Positions 48,382-58,205 of a DNA stretch of 64,000 nucleotides are shown here, piece by piece. Positions within the stretch are counted from its first letter, which is position 1; each line of letters begins with the position of its first letter. Both the position numbers and the translations under genes were made by a program. The notes beneath the pieces are model-generated. The model had not been told where the DNA came from, searched no databases, and worked only from the letters and a program-made list of their open reading frames with translations. Source of the stretch: Massilia sp. PAMC28688 (lineage in GTDB: Bacteria; Pseudomonadota; Gammaproteobacteria; Burkholderiales; Burkholderiaceae_D); assembly GCF_019443445.1 (NCBI RefSeq), contig NZ_CP080378.1, positions 2,046,001 to 2,110,000 of the forward strand, given 5' to 3'.

Positions 48382-50276
48382 CACTGCATCAATTCCCGGA
48401 TGGTCTTGACAGGTGCGCTGCCATAGCTCAGGAACTGCTCGTGGAAGTCCTTGAGCACGAAGCGCGGGCCCAGGGCCTGCTTGCGCTCTTCGCGCAGTTC
48501 CATGATTTCGCTGTAGCCGCTGAAGTAGCTGGTCAGCTGCACCGACGACACCTTCACCCGGTGCCACTTCTCGCTGGCCTGGCTGCGGGTCTGGAAGGCC
48601 TGGCGCATCAGCAGGTCCATGGCTTGCGCTTCCGTCATGCCCAGCACGTGGACATTGTAGTCAAGGATGGTGTTGGTCACCACGCGCAGGTTCCACTTGG
48701 AGTACATGAGCCACATTTCGGGCGTATTGCCGCCGTAGCCCGATTCGAGCATCATGCGCTCGCCGTACACGGCCCAGCCTTCGATCATGGCGCCGTTGCC
48801 AAACAGTGCCTTGATCAGCGATGGCGACTTGTTGGCATAGACCAGCTGCGCGTAGTGGCCGGGAATGGCTTCGTGAATATTCAGGATCTGCAGGATCCAG
48901 TGGTTGTATTCGCGCAGCGTGCTCTCGGCCTGCTCGGGCGTGAGGCCATCGAGCGGGGTGACGTTGTAGAAGGTACGGTCCTTGGGACGGTACGGTCCCG
49001 GCGCATCGATGCTGGCACCGGCCAGGCCGCGCTGGTACATGGGCGTCTCGCGTACCACGAGCGGCTTTTGCGGGTCCAGCGTGAGCAGGTTGTTCTGCAC
49101 CACCCAGTCCGACAGCACCGGAATCTGGCGCCGGATCTCGGGGAAGAAGTCCTTGGCCGCCACGTGGTTGGCCGACAGCGTGTCGATCACCATGCCGATC
49201 TTCCGGAAGCGGTCGGCCGGCTTCGGTGTGCCTGCCATATACTTCGGCCACAACTCGTCGGACAGCTGGTCCATGCGCGCCAGCAGCTCGTCGCGCGCGG
49301 TGAGCGCCTTGCGGTACATCTGTTCGGCGCTCACGCTGGCCTGGATGTCGTGGGCGAATTTTTGTTCATACAGCGCTTTGCCGATGCGGAACGAGCGTGC
49401 GCTGTTGCTGGCCTGCTGCTTCTGGTCGAGTTCCCGCAAGAAGTCGGTGTAGGCGAGAACGGCGCTGCCGGCCGCGGCGATACGCTGGGCGAACTGGTTC
49501 TTTTCGGCCGGCGTGAGGATCGATTCCTGGGCTGCCTTGCCCAGGTCCGCCAGCACCACCAGGGTGCCCGGTGCCTGCTCCAGCGCCAGCTGGGTATGCT
49601 CGCGGGTCGGATTGACCAGCCCGGCCTGGGCCGCCGCGTAAAAGGCCGGCACCTGGGCCAGGCGCCGCAGCAGGGTGCGCAGGCGCTGCGGCTTGGCCGC
49701 GTAGCTGGAGCCGAGAATCAGGTCGAGTGGCCCGGCGACATTGTGCAGCGCCGGATTCCATTCAAATTCGCGGAAGGTGGTCAGGTACCACTTGTCGGCA
49801 TTGAGCTTGTTGACGATCAGGGCGTGATCGGTGCGCTGTTTGGGCGACAGGCGCGCCGGATCGAGCTTGCCGAATCGTTCCAGCCAGTCGTCGATGAACG
49901 CGAGCTGCTGGGCGCGCCGTTCCGGGCTGGGGATGGTAAGGCTGGCGGCGCTGTCGTATTTACCGGCGTAGATGGCGCCTTCCGGGTCCATGCGCCACAG
50001 CGCGCCCAGGAACTGCATGCTGACGGTATTGAAGCGGCGGTCGCCCGGCGCGTCGTTCGATGCCCGGCTTGCCGGTGCCTCGGCACGCGCTTCCTGGCGC
50101 ACGGCGCCAGCCTTGCGCTGTCTGGCCACCGGGGCCTTGGCTTTGCCTTGCTTGCCCTTGGCCTTGGCGGAGGTGCCGGTTTTTCCCTTGGCGGGCTTCT
50201 TGGACTTGGCAGCGTCAACTGGCGCCAGCGCGAAAGTCGTCAGCAGGACGGCCAGGGCGATTTTGGATTTGATCAT
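48381..50276 (-). CDS. DUF885-family metallopeptidase-like protein
   Basis: A 631-aa exported protein with a signal peptide (MIKSKIALAVLLTTFALAPVDA), then a lysine/alanine-rich linker (about residues 25-70: KSKKPAKGKTGTSAKAKGK) and a helical catalytic domain. The family mark is HEAIPGHY at 468-475, a putative zinc site, followed by EGWAVYGERMMLE. Members are thought to be metallopeptidases of unknown substrate. The linker is longer than I expect. It is followed by the alpha/beta hydrolase with a 1-base overlap. Confidence 0.85.
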   Translation of the reverse strand: MIKSKIALAVLLTTFALAPVDAAKSKKPAKGKTGTSAKAKGKQGKAKAPVARQRKAGAVRQEARAEAPASRASNDAPGDRRFNTVSMQFLGALWRMDPEGAIYAGKYDSAASLTIPSPERRAQQLAFIDDWLERFGKLDPARLSPKQRTDHALIVNKLNADKWYLTTFREFEWNPALHNVAGPLDLILGSSYAAKPQRLRTLLRRLAQVPAFYAAAQAGLVNPTREHTQLALEQAPGTLVVLADLGKAAQESILTPAEKNQFAQRIAAAGSAVLAYTDFLRELDQKQQASNSARSFRIGKALYEQKFAHDIQASVSAEQMYRKALTARDELLARMDQLSDELWPKYMAGTPKPADRFRKIGMVIDTLSANHVAAKDFFPEIRRQIPVLSDWVVQNNLLTLDPQKPLVVRETPMYQRGLAGASIDAPGPYRPKDRTFYNVTPLDGLTPEQAESTLREYNHWILQILNIHEAIPGHYAQLVYANKSPSLIKALFGNGAMIEGWAVYGERMMLESGYGGNTPEMWLMYSKWNLRVVTNTILDYNVHVLGMTEAQAMDLLMRQAFQTRSQASEKWHRVKVSSVQLTSYFSGYSEIMELREERKQALGPRFVLKDFHEQFLSYGSAPVKTIRELMQ

Positions 50277-50449
50277 GGGATGGATAGCCTCGAAAAAAAT
50301 GGGGCGACTCGCCCCTGCGGCCATGTGACAGCCGCAGCGTGAACAGCGCGCCAGAGTAGCACTAATCGGGCGTCATGCGGCCTTTTCGCGTGCAAAAGGG
50401 CGCGCTTCACACTGCGCTGCCGCCCCCGGACGGGGCTTGCCGGCGCCGC

Positions 50450-51406
50450 TTAATCCCTGGCGCGCGTGTAGTTGACCGGTGCGTAGCGGTAGGACTTGCC
50501 GTCGCTGTAAAGATAGCCGATGCCGGGAAACGACAGGTGCGTCGCCCCGATGAGCATGCCCGCTTTGGCCGCGCGCTGGAAGGCCGTGGCGCGCGCCGCG
50601 GCGGCTGTCTTCGGATCGCTGTCGAACTTGATGGTCACGCCAGGCTCGTTGAACTGGATGGCGCCCACGTGAATCAGGTCGCCCACCAGCAGCAGCTGCT
50701 TGCCGGCGCTTTCGACCAGGTAGGTGGTGTGGCCGGGCGTGTGGCCATAGGCCGAGGTGGCGCGGATACCGGGCACGATCTCGGTGTCGCCATCGAAGGG
50801 CTTGAACTGGCCATTGTCGACATACGGCTTGGTGGCCATCATGGCACCCTTGAAGAAGTTATTCATTTCGGGCGGCGCCTTGTCCATATTGGCCTGGCTG
50901 AGCCAGAAGTCCGATTCGCGCTTGTCGGCGCGGATGGTGGCATTCGGGAAGGCTGCCTTGGCGCCATCGAGCAGGCCGCCCACATGGTCGCCGTGGAAGT
51001 GGGTGATCAGTACCTCGTCGACCTGGCCTGCTTCGTAGCCGGCCGCTTTCAGGCTGGCCAGGAGACGGCCCACCGTGGGGCCGAACAGGGCGCCGGCGCC
51101 CGTATCGACCAGTACCAGCTTGCTGCCGGTGTTGATCAGGTAAGCGTTGACGGAGGTTTCCAGCGGCACGGCCAGGTGCGCCTTGTCGAGCAGCTTGACG
51201 GTTTGCTGCGGCTTCAGCGACAGCAGCTGGTCCACCGGCAGGTCCACCGTGCCGTCGCTCAGCGTGGTGACCTCAAAGGCGCCGAGCATCATGCGCTGGA
51301 AGCCCGGGGCCTGGGTCTTGGCCATCGGCGCGGCGGCGTGGGCCGCGGTGGCGGCCAGCGCCAGCATCGCTGCCAGTGCGGTTTGCTTCAACTTGGATGT
51401 GATCAT
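50450..51406 (-). CDS. Periplasmic metallo-beta-lactamase-fold hydrolase
   Basis: A 318-aa MBL-fold protein with an N-terminal signal peptide (about residues 1-25, LAAMLALAATAAHAA). Zinc motif HFHGDHVGG (His136, His138, Asp140, His141), then AYGHTPGHTTYL and DLIHVGAIQF. The family includes quorum-quenching lactonases and other hydrolases; the actual substrate is not clear. Start at 51406 is preceded by AAGGAAG. Confidence 0.9.
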   Translation of the reverse strand: MITSKLKQTALAAMLALAATAAHAAAPMAKTQAPGFQRMMLGAFEVTTLSDGTVDLPVDQLLSLKPQQTVKLLDKAHLAVPLETSVNAYLINTGSKLVLVDTGAGALFGPTVGRLLASLKAAGYEAGQVDEVLITHFHGDHVGGLLDGAKAAFPNATIRADKRESDFWLSQANMDKAPPEMNNFFKGAMMATKPYVDNGQFKPFDGDTEIVPGIRATSAYGHTPGHTTYLVESAGKQLLLVGDLIHVGAIQFNEPGVTIKFDSDPKTAAAARATAFQRAAKAGMLIGATHLSFPGIGYLYSDGKSYRYAPVNYTRARD

Positions 51407-51500
51407 GGATCTTCCTTTCACGCCGTTCAAGGCAGGGTTGTCGATTCGTTCATTGTAGTGATATTCGCAATGGACGTCACGGGCAGGCCCGGCCGACCTG

Positions 51501-51995
51501 TCATTCCAGCGCGCCGTCGCGGATCATGTCGTGGTGCCGCGTATTGAGCAGTGCCATGGCGTTCTTGCCGTTGCTGATCCGGGTCAGCCGGATTTCACTG
51601 CCCTTGGTGAAGCGGTGGCCAATGCGCACATTGTAGGAACGCGTGAGCCAGCTCCAGAAGCCCTGCTCGAACGTCGCCTCGTCCATGTCGCGCCACTTCA
51701 CGCCAAAGACGCCGCGCTGCCAGGGCAGCACGCCGGAACTGACCCACACCCCAACATCGTCGTAGTACAGCAGCACCGCGCGCAGGGCCAGGAACTTGTA
51801 GGCCACCAGCAGCGCGCCCAGCACCATCACCACGGCCGCGGTGATATGGCCGGCGTCGCCATGCTCAAAGGCGAGCGGCAGGGCCACGCAAAAGACCAGC
51901 ACCGCCAGCGCCAGCACCTTGAGGTACGCGGTCCATGACTTCACACCCACCACGTGGGCATGCGCGCCAGTGCCCGATGTCATCTGTTCGTCCAT
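51501..51995 (-). CDS. Small membrane protein with PH-like domain, 164 aa
   Basis: Two adjacent membrane helices (YLKVLALAVLVFCVALPLAF and ITAAVVMVLGALLVAYKFLAL), then a cytosolic beta-rich domain (VLLYYDDVGVWVSSGVLPWQRGVFGVKWRDM … EIRLTRISNG) that resembles the bacterial PH-domain family. Start 51995 (MDEQMTSG) chosen because the upstream frame is shadow-like; it is 23 bases after the SNF2 stop. Function unknown. Confidence 0.7.
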   Translation of the reverse strand: MDEQMTSGTGAHAHVVGVKSWTAYLKVLALAVLVFCVALPLAFEHGDAGHITAAVVMVLGALLVAYKFLALRAVLLYYDDVGVWVSSGVLPWQRGVFGVKWRDMDEATFEQGFWSWLTRSYNVRIGHRFTKGSEIRLTRISNGKNAMALLNTRHHDMIRDGALE

Positions 51996-52018
51996 CTGTT
52001 TCGCCTTTGCTATGGGTT

Positions 52019-55000
52019 CTACGCGCCTTCGCGCAGCATGCGCAGCATGTCGTCCGGCGACAGGCGGGCCGACACGTCGCTGCCTTCGAGCAGGCTGTCG
52101 GCCAGGTCGCGCTTGTGCTTGTGCAGCTCCACGATGCCTTCCTCGATGGTATGCCGTGCCACCAGGCGGTAGATTGTAACCGGCCTTTGCTGGCCCATGC
52201 GATGGGCGCGGTCGCTGGCCTGGTCTTCCACCGCCGGGTTCCACCACGGGTCCATGTGGATCACATAATCGGCGGCGGTGAGGTTGATGCCCACGCCGCC
52301 GGCCTTGAGGCTGATGAGGAACACATCGCCTTCACCGCCCTGGAACGCTTCCACCCGCTTCTGGCGCTCCTGCATACTGGTGGCGCCGTCCAGGTACTGG
52401 TAGCTCACGCCGCGCGTTTCGAGGTGGCGCCGGATCAGCGTCAGGTGGTCCACGAACTGGCTGAACACCAGCACCTTGTGGCGGTTGGCCAGCAGGTCGT
52501 CCACCAGGCGCGAAAATGCCAGCAGCTTGCTGCTCTGGAGGGCCAGCTCGGGTGCCACCAGGTTGGGGTTGCAGCAGGCACGGCGCAAACGCATCATTTC
52601 GGCCAGGATCTGGATCGACTTCTGGCCTTCCGGCGCTTCGGTGGTGGTGAGTTTTTCAATGGCGTCGCGGCGCAGTGATTCGTAGAGCGCCGTTTCGTCC
52701 TCGGTCAGTTCAACCGGCAGCACGATCTCGGTGCGCGGTGGCAGTTCGGCCAGCACCTGGGCCTTGGTGCGGCGCAGGATGAAAGGCTGGATCAGGCGCC
52801 GCAGCCGGCTGCGCGCTTCTGCCTCCAGCGCCTTGTCCTGCGAACGCTCGATGGGACCTGCGAAGCGCACGTTGAACTGGTCCGCCGAACCGAGCAGGCC
52901 GGGATTGATAAACCTGAACAGGTTCCACAATTCGCCCAGGTGGTTTTCCAGCGGCGTGCCGGTGGCCACCATGCGGAAGTCTCCCTGCAGCGCCATCACG
53001 GCCTGCGAGCGCTTGGTGGCGTTGTTCTTGATGGCCTGGGCTTCGTCGAGCACGATATTGGTCCAGCGTACCTTGGCAAAGAGCGGCGCTTCGAGCTGCA
53101 GCAGGCCGTAACTGGCCACCACCAGGTCGAACGGACCGGCATCGGCCAGCATGGCGAGCCGGTCGCCGCTGCCGAACAGCTTGAGGTTCAGGGTCGGGGC
53201 AAAGCGGCTCGCCTCGGCCATCCAGTTGGTGCACACCGAGGTGGGCGCGATCACCAGGGTGGGACCCTGCGGCGCGCGCGAGACGATCAGGGCCAGCGCC
53301 TGCAGTGTCTTGCCAAGGCCCATGTCGTCGGCCAGGCAGGCACCCACGCCCAGGTGCGCCAGGCGCGCCAGCCATTCGAAGCCTTCCACCTGGTAGTCGC
53401 GCAGGTCGGCCTGCAGGGTGGTGGGCAGCACCGGCGTAAACGCCGCGCTCGATGCGATGCGCTTGAGGTGTTCGCGCCAGGCCTTGTCGGTGTCGACCGC
53501 GTCCACACTGCGCGCCAGTTCTTCCAGCGCAAAGCTGGCCAGCGCATGCACGCGCACGGCCCCGCCATGCTCGGTGCCAAAGCTGGACAGGTCCATGAGG
53601 CGCCGGTGCAGTTCCGACGACAGGGCCATGAACTGGTTGTCGCCCAGCGCCACGAAGCGGCTGCGGTTGGATTTGAGCGAATCGAGCAGGGTGCGCAGGT
53701 CGAGCACGCGGTTCTCGTCCACCTGGATCTCGCCACTGGCCGCGAACCAGTCCTTGTCGCGCTTGATGGACAGGCGCATGGACTTGGAGTCGGCCTGCTG
53801 GGTCACCCGGAATGGTTCGCCCTCGGGCCAGGCGATGATGACGCGCGCCGGGTCCATGGCCTGCAGTTCGGTCAGCAGCTCCAGGCAGATCACGGGCTGG
53901 CCGATCAGCCATTCGCCGTGATCGAGTTCGGCTTCCTCCAGTGCCTGGCAGGCGGCCACCAGCTGGCGCTCGGCTTCGCGCTCGGCATTGAGGTCGCGCC
54001 GCGCTTCGGTGCGCACGCCGTTGACGTCGGCAATCACGCTCTCGGCACCGGAGCCGGGCGTGTAATAGGCACCGGACCCCGGCAGCGGCCGCACCTGGAT
54101 CTGCATGCGCAGTCCCTGCTGGTAGGGCAGCAGGTGCACGTGCATGCGGCTGTCGGCCGGCACCTGCGCGATGTCGGCGGCGCCGCCGCCAATGTCCGAC
54201 TGCACGGTGACGATGGACGAAATGGCGCTGATCGCCTTGAGCACCTGCTTTTCGGCCGCCAGCGGCACCACCAGCCCCTTTTCACCGATGATGGAGCCGA
54301 TGCGGCGGTGTTCGTCCGTCACGCGCACCACGCGCAGCCGGGTTGGCGTTTCGCGCGTGATCAGCACATCGTCGTCGGCCCCGGTGACGGGCGGGCGCAT
54401 GGTGATGGTCACGTTGACCGGGTCGGCCTTGACCAGCAGCTCCGGCTCCCCCGGCAGCACTTCGACCCGCGTGCCGGGAGACTCCATCCAGAACAGCAGG
54501 GGGTGGCCAATGAGGGCCACGATGGCTGCTTCATCATCGAGTTCGTAGCGGTAGCCACCGCTGTAGTAGCGCAGCTCCTGGATCAGGCGCGTGACGACAA
54601 GGTCTTGCGCGGTCAGGAAATCCATCTTGTCGCCGTCCTCGTACAGGCGCTTCAACGCCACCGGGCGGCCGCGGCTCCAGCCACCCTGCGCATCGCGCTT
54701 TTGCTCGCGCGGCTCCAGGCTCTGGATGCCCCAGTGGGCGTCGTATTTGACCAGCCACACCAGGCGCGCTTCCTTGACCACTTCTGCATTGACCGGCGGC
54801 TGCAGGTTGATGAGGGCATTGAGCTGGCGCTCCCACGCTTCCTCGCGCGCGAACCAGAGCGCCATGTCCGAGACATGGTGGACCTGGCGCAGCTCGGTGG
54901 CGCGCCGCTCGTGGCTGACGCCGCCCAGATGACCCAGCACCGATGCCAGCTGGGCGCTGATCAGGTCAAAGCCCGCCTGCTCGGAAATTGCCAGCATGTC

Positions 55001-56149
55001 TTCCAGCGCCGCGCGCTTGTCCTGCAGCTGCGGCTGCGAGAGCCAGAAGTGCATCAGCGCACGCAGCATGAAGGGCTGCATCGCGGTTTCCCAACTGCGG
55101 GTGGGGAACACTTCCGGATCGACCGTGCCGGCGCGGACCTGGCGCAGCATGCTCAGTTGCTGGTAGGCGGCGGTGTCGTGGTTCTGCACCGCGCGCGTGG
55201 CGATATCGAGGTAGGCGTCGGCATTCTTGAGCTGCCTGGGGTCGCCGCTGCGCAGCATGCCGAGCACGTACAGGTAGCCGCCGATGCCGGAAAAGTAAGC
55301 CTTGCGCTTGCCCGACTCGCGCCGTAACGCCTTGAGGGCCGCCTCGAAGCCGGTCAGCGCGGCAGCCACGTCGTCGCGCAGCATCAGGATCGCGCTGCTG
55401 AAGTACAGCGCCTGTGATTCGTCCAGGCCCTTGATTGCCTGCACTGCGTCGGCCAGGCGTGCGCACAGAATGAAGTGCTCCGTCATGGCCACCCGCAGCG
55501 CCATGGAAGACGAGGCGTTGGCCAGGTGGCGCTCGGCGAAGGGCCGCACCAGTGGCGCCAGCAGTGGCTCGCGCTGCGAATGGTCGATCAGGACCGTGAG
55601 CACCTGGTCGCGCATCGACGGGTGGATGCGGGCCAGCATCTCGGGCTCGAACGGGCGGGCACAGATATCGATGATCGGATGCAGGTAGCTGGCCTCGTGG
55701 CAGCTCATGCAGGACGCCAGCAGCGCCATCACTTCCGATGGCGGCGCGCCGCCCACCAGCGCCATGCGCAGCAGCGCCACACCCTGGCGGTAGCTGCGCA
55801 GAATGGCATTGCCCTCCCAGTTGCGGCGCAGCGGCGTCAAGTCGACATAGGCCGACCACAGGGGAGCGAAGTGGCCGGCGTCGAGCGCCGCCTTCATGGC
55901 TGGCCAGGCCAGATCGGCGCTGGCCACCCAGCCGCGGGTGGTCACCTGCGAGGCCATGCCGGCCGCCTGCATCTTGGCCAGGTCGTGCGCCATCTGGTCG
56001 TCGTCGGCGTCGCTTACCTGCGCCTGCTTGAGGTGTTCGGCAATGCGTACGCGGCCCATTGGCTCGCCTGCCATCGCCATGAGGGCCAGAATCAGCTTCT
56101 GGTTGCCGCTCAGTGCATCGAATGCCGCCTGCAGTGCTGGTGTGGTCAT
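52019..56149 (-). CDS. Large SNF2-family ATPase, 1376 aa
   Basis: A second SNF2/HepA-superfamily motor protein. C-terminal third holds DYQVEGFEWLARL, Walker A DDMGLGKT (about residue 940), APTSVCTNW, Walker B DEAQ (about 1035), TGTPLENHLGELWNLF, then VFSQFVDHLTLI, SLKAGGVGINLTAAD and DRAHRMGQ (about 1312). The first about 900 residues are long, with repeated helical character (LASVLGHLGG, LNALINLQPP) and no known domain. Related to the 1039-aa protein at 12-15 kb but with a different N-terminus. Shares ATGA with the upstream S9 peptidase, so it may be co-transcribed. Role unknown. Confidence 0.9.
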   Translation of the reverse strand: MTTPALQAAFDALSGNQKLILALMAMAGEPMGRVRIAEHLKQAQVSDADDDQMAHDLAKMQAAGMASQVTTRGWVASADLAWPAMKAALDAGHFAPLWSAYVDLTPLRRNWEGNAILRSYRQGVALLRMALVGGAPPSEVMALLASCMSCHEASYLHPIIDICARPFEPEMLARIHPSMRDQVLTVLIDHSQREPLLAPLVRPFAERHLANASSSMALRVAMTEHFILCARLADAVQAIKGLDESQALYFSSAILMLRDDVAAALTGFEAALKALRRESGKRKAYFSGIGGYLYVLGMLRSGDPRQLKNADAYLDIATRAVQNHDTAAYQQLSMLRQVRAGTVDPEVFPTRSWETAMQPFMLRALMHFWLSQPQLQDKRAALEDMLAISEQAGFDLISAQLASVLGHLGGVSHERRATELRQVHHVSDMALWFAREEAWERQLNALINLQPPVNAEVVKEARLVWLVKYDAHWGIQSLEPREQKRDAQGGWSRGRPVALKRLYEDGDKMDFLTAQDLVVTRLIQELRYYSGGYRYELDDEAAIVALIGHPLLFWMESPGTRVEVLPGEPELLVKADPVNVTITMRPPVTGADDDVLITRETPTRLRVVRVTDEHRRIGSIIGEKGLVVPLAAEKQVLKAISAISSIVTVQSDIGGGAADIAQVPADSRMHVHLLPYQQGLRMQIQVRPLPGSGAYYTPGSGAESVIADVNGVRTEARRDLNAEREAERQLVAACQALEEAELDHGEWLIGQPVICLELLTELQAMDPARVIIAWPEGEPFRVTQQADSKSMRLSIKRDKDWFAASGEIQVDENRVLDLRTLLDSLKSNRSRFVALGDNQFMALSSELHRRLMDLSSFGTEHGGAVRVHALASFALEELARSVDAVDTDKAWREHLKRIASSAAFTPVLPTTLQADLRDYQVEGFEWLARLAHLGVGACLADDMGLGKTLQALALIVSRAPQGPTLVIAPTSVCTNWMAEASRFAPTLNLKLFGSGDRLAMLADAGPFDLVVASYGLLQLEAPLFAKVRWTNIVLDEAQAIKNNATKRSQAVMALQGDFRMVATGTPLENHLGELWNLFRFINPGLLGSADQFNVRFAGPIERSQDKALEAEARSRLRRLIQPFILRRTKAQVLAELPPRTEIVLPVELTEDETALYESLRRDAIEKLTTTEAPEGQKSIQILAEMMRLRRACCNPNLVAPELALQSSKLLAFSRLVDDLLANRHKVLVFSQFVDHLTLIRRHLETRGVSYQYLDGATSMQERQKRVEAFQGGEGDVFLISLKAGGVGINLTAADYVIHMDPWWNPAVEDQASDRAHRMGQQRPVTIYRLVARHTIEEGIVELHKHKRDLADSLLEGSDVSARLSPDDMLRMLREGA

Positions 56150-58092
56150 GCAGGCAGGTTCTCGATCGTCACCGGTGGCGCATCGCCGGCAGGCGCCATG
56201 CCGAAGATGCGCAGGTAAAAGTACAGCTCAGCTTCCAGCGTGCGCACGATGCTGTCGGACTTGCGAAAACCGTGTCCCTCGCCCTCAAGCGGCATGTAGG
56301 CCACCGGCACGCCGTTGTTCTTCAATGCCTCCACCATTATTTCCGACTGCTGCGGGGGCACCACCTTGTCATCGAGGCCCTGGAAAAAAATCATGGGCCG
56401 TTTGAGCCGGCCGGTGTGGTGGATGGGCGAGCGTTCCCGGTACAGGGCCGCCGCCTGCGGCTTGGGCGCGATCAGGTATTCGTTGTAGTGCGACTCGAAC
56501 TTGTGCGAGTCGTCGTCCAGCCCCTGCAGGTCGGACACGCCGTAGTAGCTGGCACCGGCCTTGAACACGTCATGGAAGGCAAGCGCGCACAGTACCGTGA
56601 GGCCGCCGGCGCTGCCGCCGCGGATGACCATCTTGTCTGGGTCCACCAAGCCGCGTTCGGCCACGTAGCGCGCACCGGCCACGCAATCGTCTACATCGAT
56701 CACGCCCCACTGGCCGCGCAGGGCGTCGCGGTAGGCGCGGCCAAAGCCGCTGCTGCCGCCATAGTTCACGTCCAGCACCGCGAAGCCACGGCTGGTCCAG
56801 AACTGGGTGGCCAGCTTGAGGGTGCTGCTGGCCATGCCGGTGGGGCCGCCGTGGCCGATGACCATCAGGGGTGGCTGGCTGCCGTCTGCCGAGACATCGG
56901 CATTGGTGGGCGGGTAGAAAAAGGCATGCGCGGTGCGCCCGCCGCTGGTGGGAAAGCTCACCGTATCGGGCACCGACAGGTAGCCCTGCGCCGGGAGCTG
57001 TTCAATCGAGCGCGCCAGCACTTCGCGCCCGCCGGTAGCCAGGTCAATGCACGCCACCTCGAGCGCGATGGTGGGCGCGCCGCCCAGCAGCACGGCGCAG
57101 CTGCCCTGCACGCGCAGTTCGCGGATCTCCTGGTAGGGATTGGCGATATCGTGCAGTTCACCGCCCGCCAGGCGCGCCAGGCGGCTGGTGCCATTGTCAA
57201 TATAGGTGCATATAATCTCGCCGCCGGCGGCAAAGCCATACATGGAATTGGCGAAAGACCAGTGCGGCGTGGCGAATTCGGCCTCGCGCGGACACAGGGC
57301 GTGGATGCTACCGGCGCGCTGCGCATACAGATTCCACCATCCGCTGCGGTCGGAGACAAAATGCAGTTCGCCCGCAGGCGACCACTCGGGCTGGCAGATG
57401 GCTTCATCAGGGCCGCCCGCCACCAGGCGCGGCGTGCCGAGGGTGCCATCGCCCTGCAGGTCGGCCACCCACAGCTGCGTGCCCTGCCACGGCATGCGCG
57501 GATGGTCCCAGCTCATGAACGCGAGTGCGCTGCCGTCGGGCGAAACGCGCGGGGCGCTGTAGAAATCGTGGCCGGAAGCGAGCACCGTTACCGTGCCGTC
57601 AAGGCCCACACTGCAGATGGTATTGACAGGCTGCGCGCTGCCGTTGGTGTGGTCTTCGCGCACCGCGATCAGGCGGCCCTGGCCCAGGTCCAGGGCGAAG
57701 TCGGCGTAGCGGTACGGTCCTGCTGGCGTGACCGGCTCCGGTTCCCCGTCCCATTTGACCACGTACACGCGGTTGTCGGCAAAGTGCGAAAAATACAGGG
57801 CGCCATGGGCTGCCAGGAATGCACCGCCGCCGTATTCATGCACCCGGGAGCGGGCATTGAACGGTGCCGGCGTCATGGCCTTGACCTTGCCGCCGCGCCG
57901 GCGCATCACGGTGGTGCGTCCGGCTTCTGCGGGCAGGCCGGCCAGCCAGTACACATCGGTGCCGTCCAGGAGCGGCATCGACAGCGGTATGGAACCGGCG
58001 GCGACGGCGGCGGCGCTGATCGGGGAAGGCCACGTACCGCATGGCGCGGCGTTCTTGCTGGGGGAGGCTGGCATCGGATGGCTGCTTTTCAT
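56146..58092 (-). CDS. Prolyl-oligopeptidase (S9) family peptidase
   Basis: A 648-aa serine peptidase with a beta-propeller N-terminal part (about 40-380: HEYGGGAFLAAHG, VSPDGSALAFMSWDHP) and a C-terminal alpha/beta hydrolase domain. Nucleophile Ser494 in IRGGSAGGLTVL, Asp in FQGLDDKVVP and His in EGEGHGF complete the triad. No signal peptide is seen, so it is cytosolic. Start at 58092 (ATG) is preferred over an upstream TTG at 58104. Overlaps the SNF2 gene by 4 bases. Confidence 0.92.
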   Translation of the reverse strand: MKSSHPMPASPSKNAAPCGTWPSPISAAAVAAGSIPLSMPLLDGTDVYWLAGLPAEAGRTTVMRRRGGKVKAMTPAPFNARSRVHEYGGGAFLAAHGALYFSHFADNRVYVVKWDGEPEPVTPAGPYRYADFALDLGQGRLIAVREDHTNGSAQPVNTICSVGLDGTVTVLASGHDFYSAPRVSPDGSALAFMSWDHPRMPWQGTQLWVADLQGDGTLGTPRLVAGGPDEAICQPEWSPAGELHFVSDRSGWWNLYAQRAGSIHALCPREAEFATPHWSFANSMYGFAAGGEIICTYIDNGTSRLARLAGGELHDIANPYQEIRELRVQGSCAVLLGGAPTIALEVACIDLATGGREVLARSIEQLPAQGYLSVPDTVSFPTSGGRTAHAFFYPPTNADVSADGSQPPLMVIGHGGPTGMASSTLKLATQFWTSRGFAVLDVNYGGSSGFGRAYRDALRGQWGVIDVDDCVAGARYVAERGLVDPDKMVIRGGSAGGLTVLCALAFHDVFKAGASYYGVSDLQGLDDDSHKFESHYNEYLIAPKPQAAALYRERSPIHHTGRLKRPMIFFQGLDDKVVPPQQSEIMVEALKNNGVPVAYMPLEGEGHGFRKSDSIVRTLEAELYFYLRIFGMAPAGDAPPVTIENLPA

Positions 58093-58205
58093 TAGGTTGG
58101 TCAAGCATCATAGAGAAATGGAACGCCCGGTGCAACGCGACGAGCGCGGCCGTGTGGCCGGGGATGCGATAATAGCGCCTTCATTTTAGCTTTCGATTGT
58201 CTGCC

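Noticed and set aside
52940..55327. 795-codon plus-strand frame opposite the large SNF2 gene
   Set aside because: Antisense shadow with no family features; the SNF2 motifs on the other strand are unambiguous.
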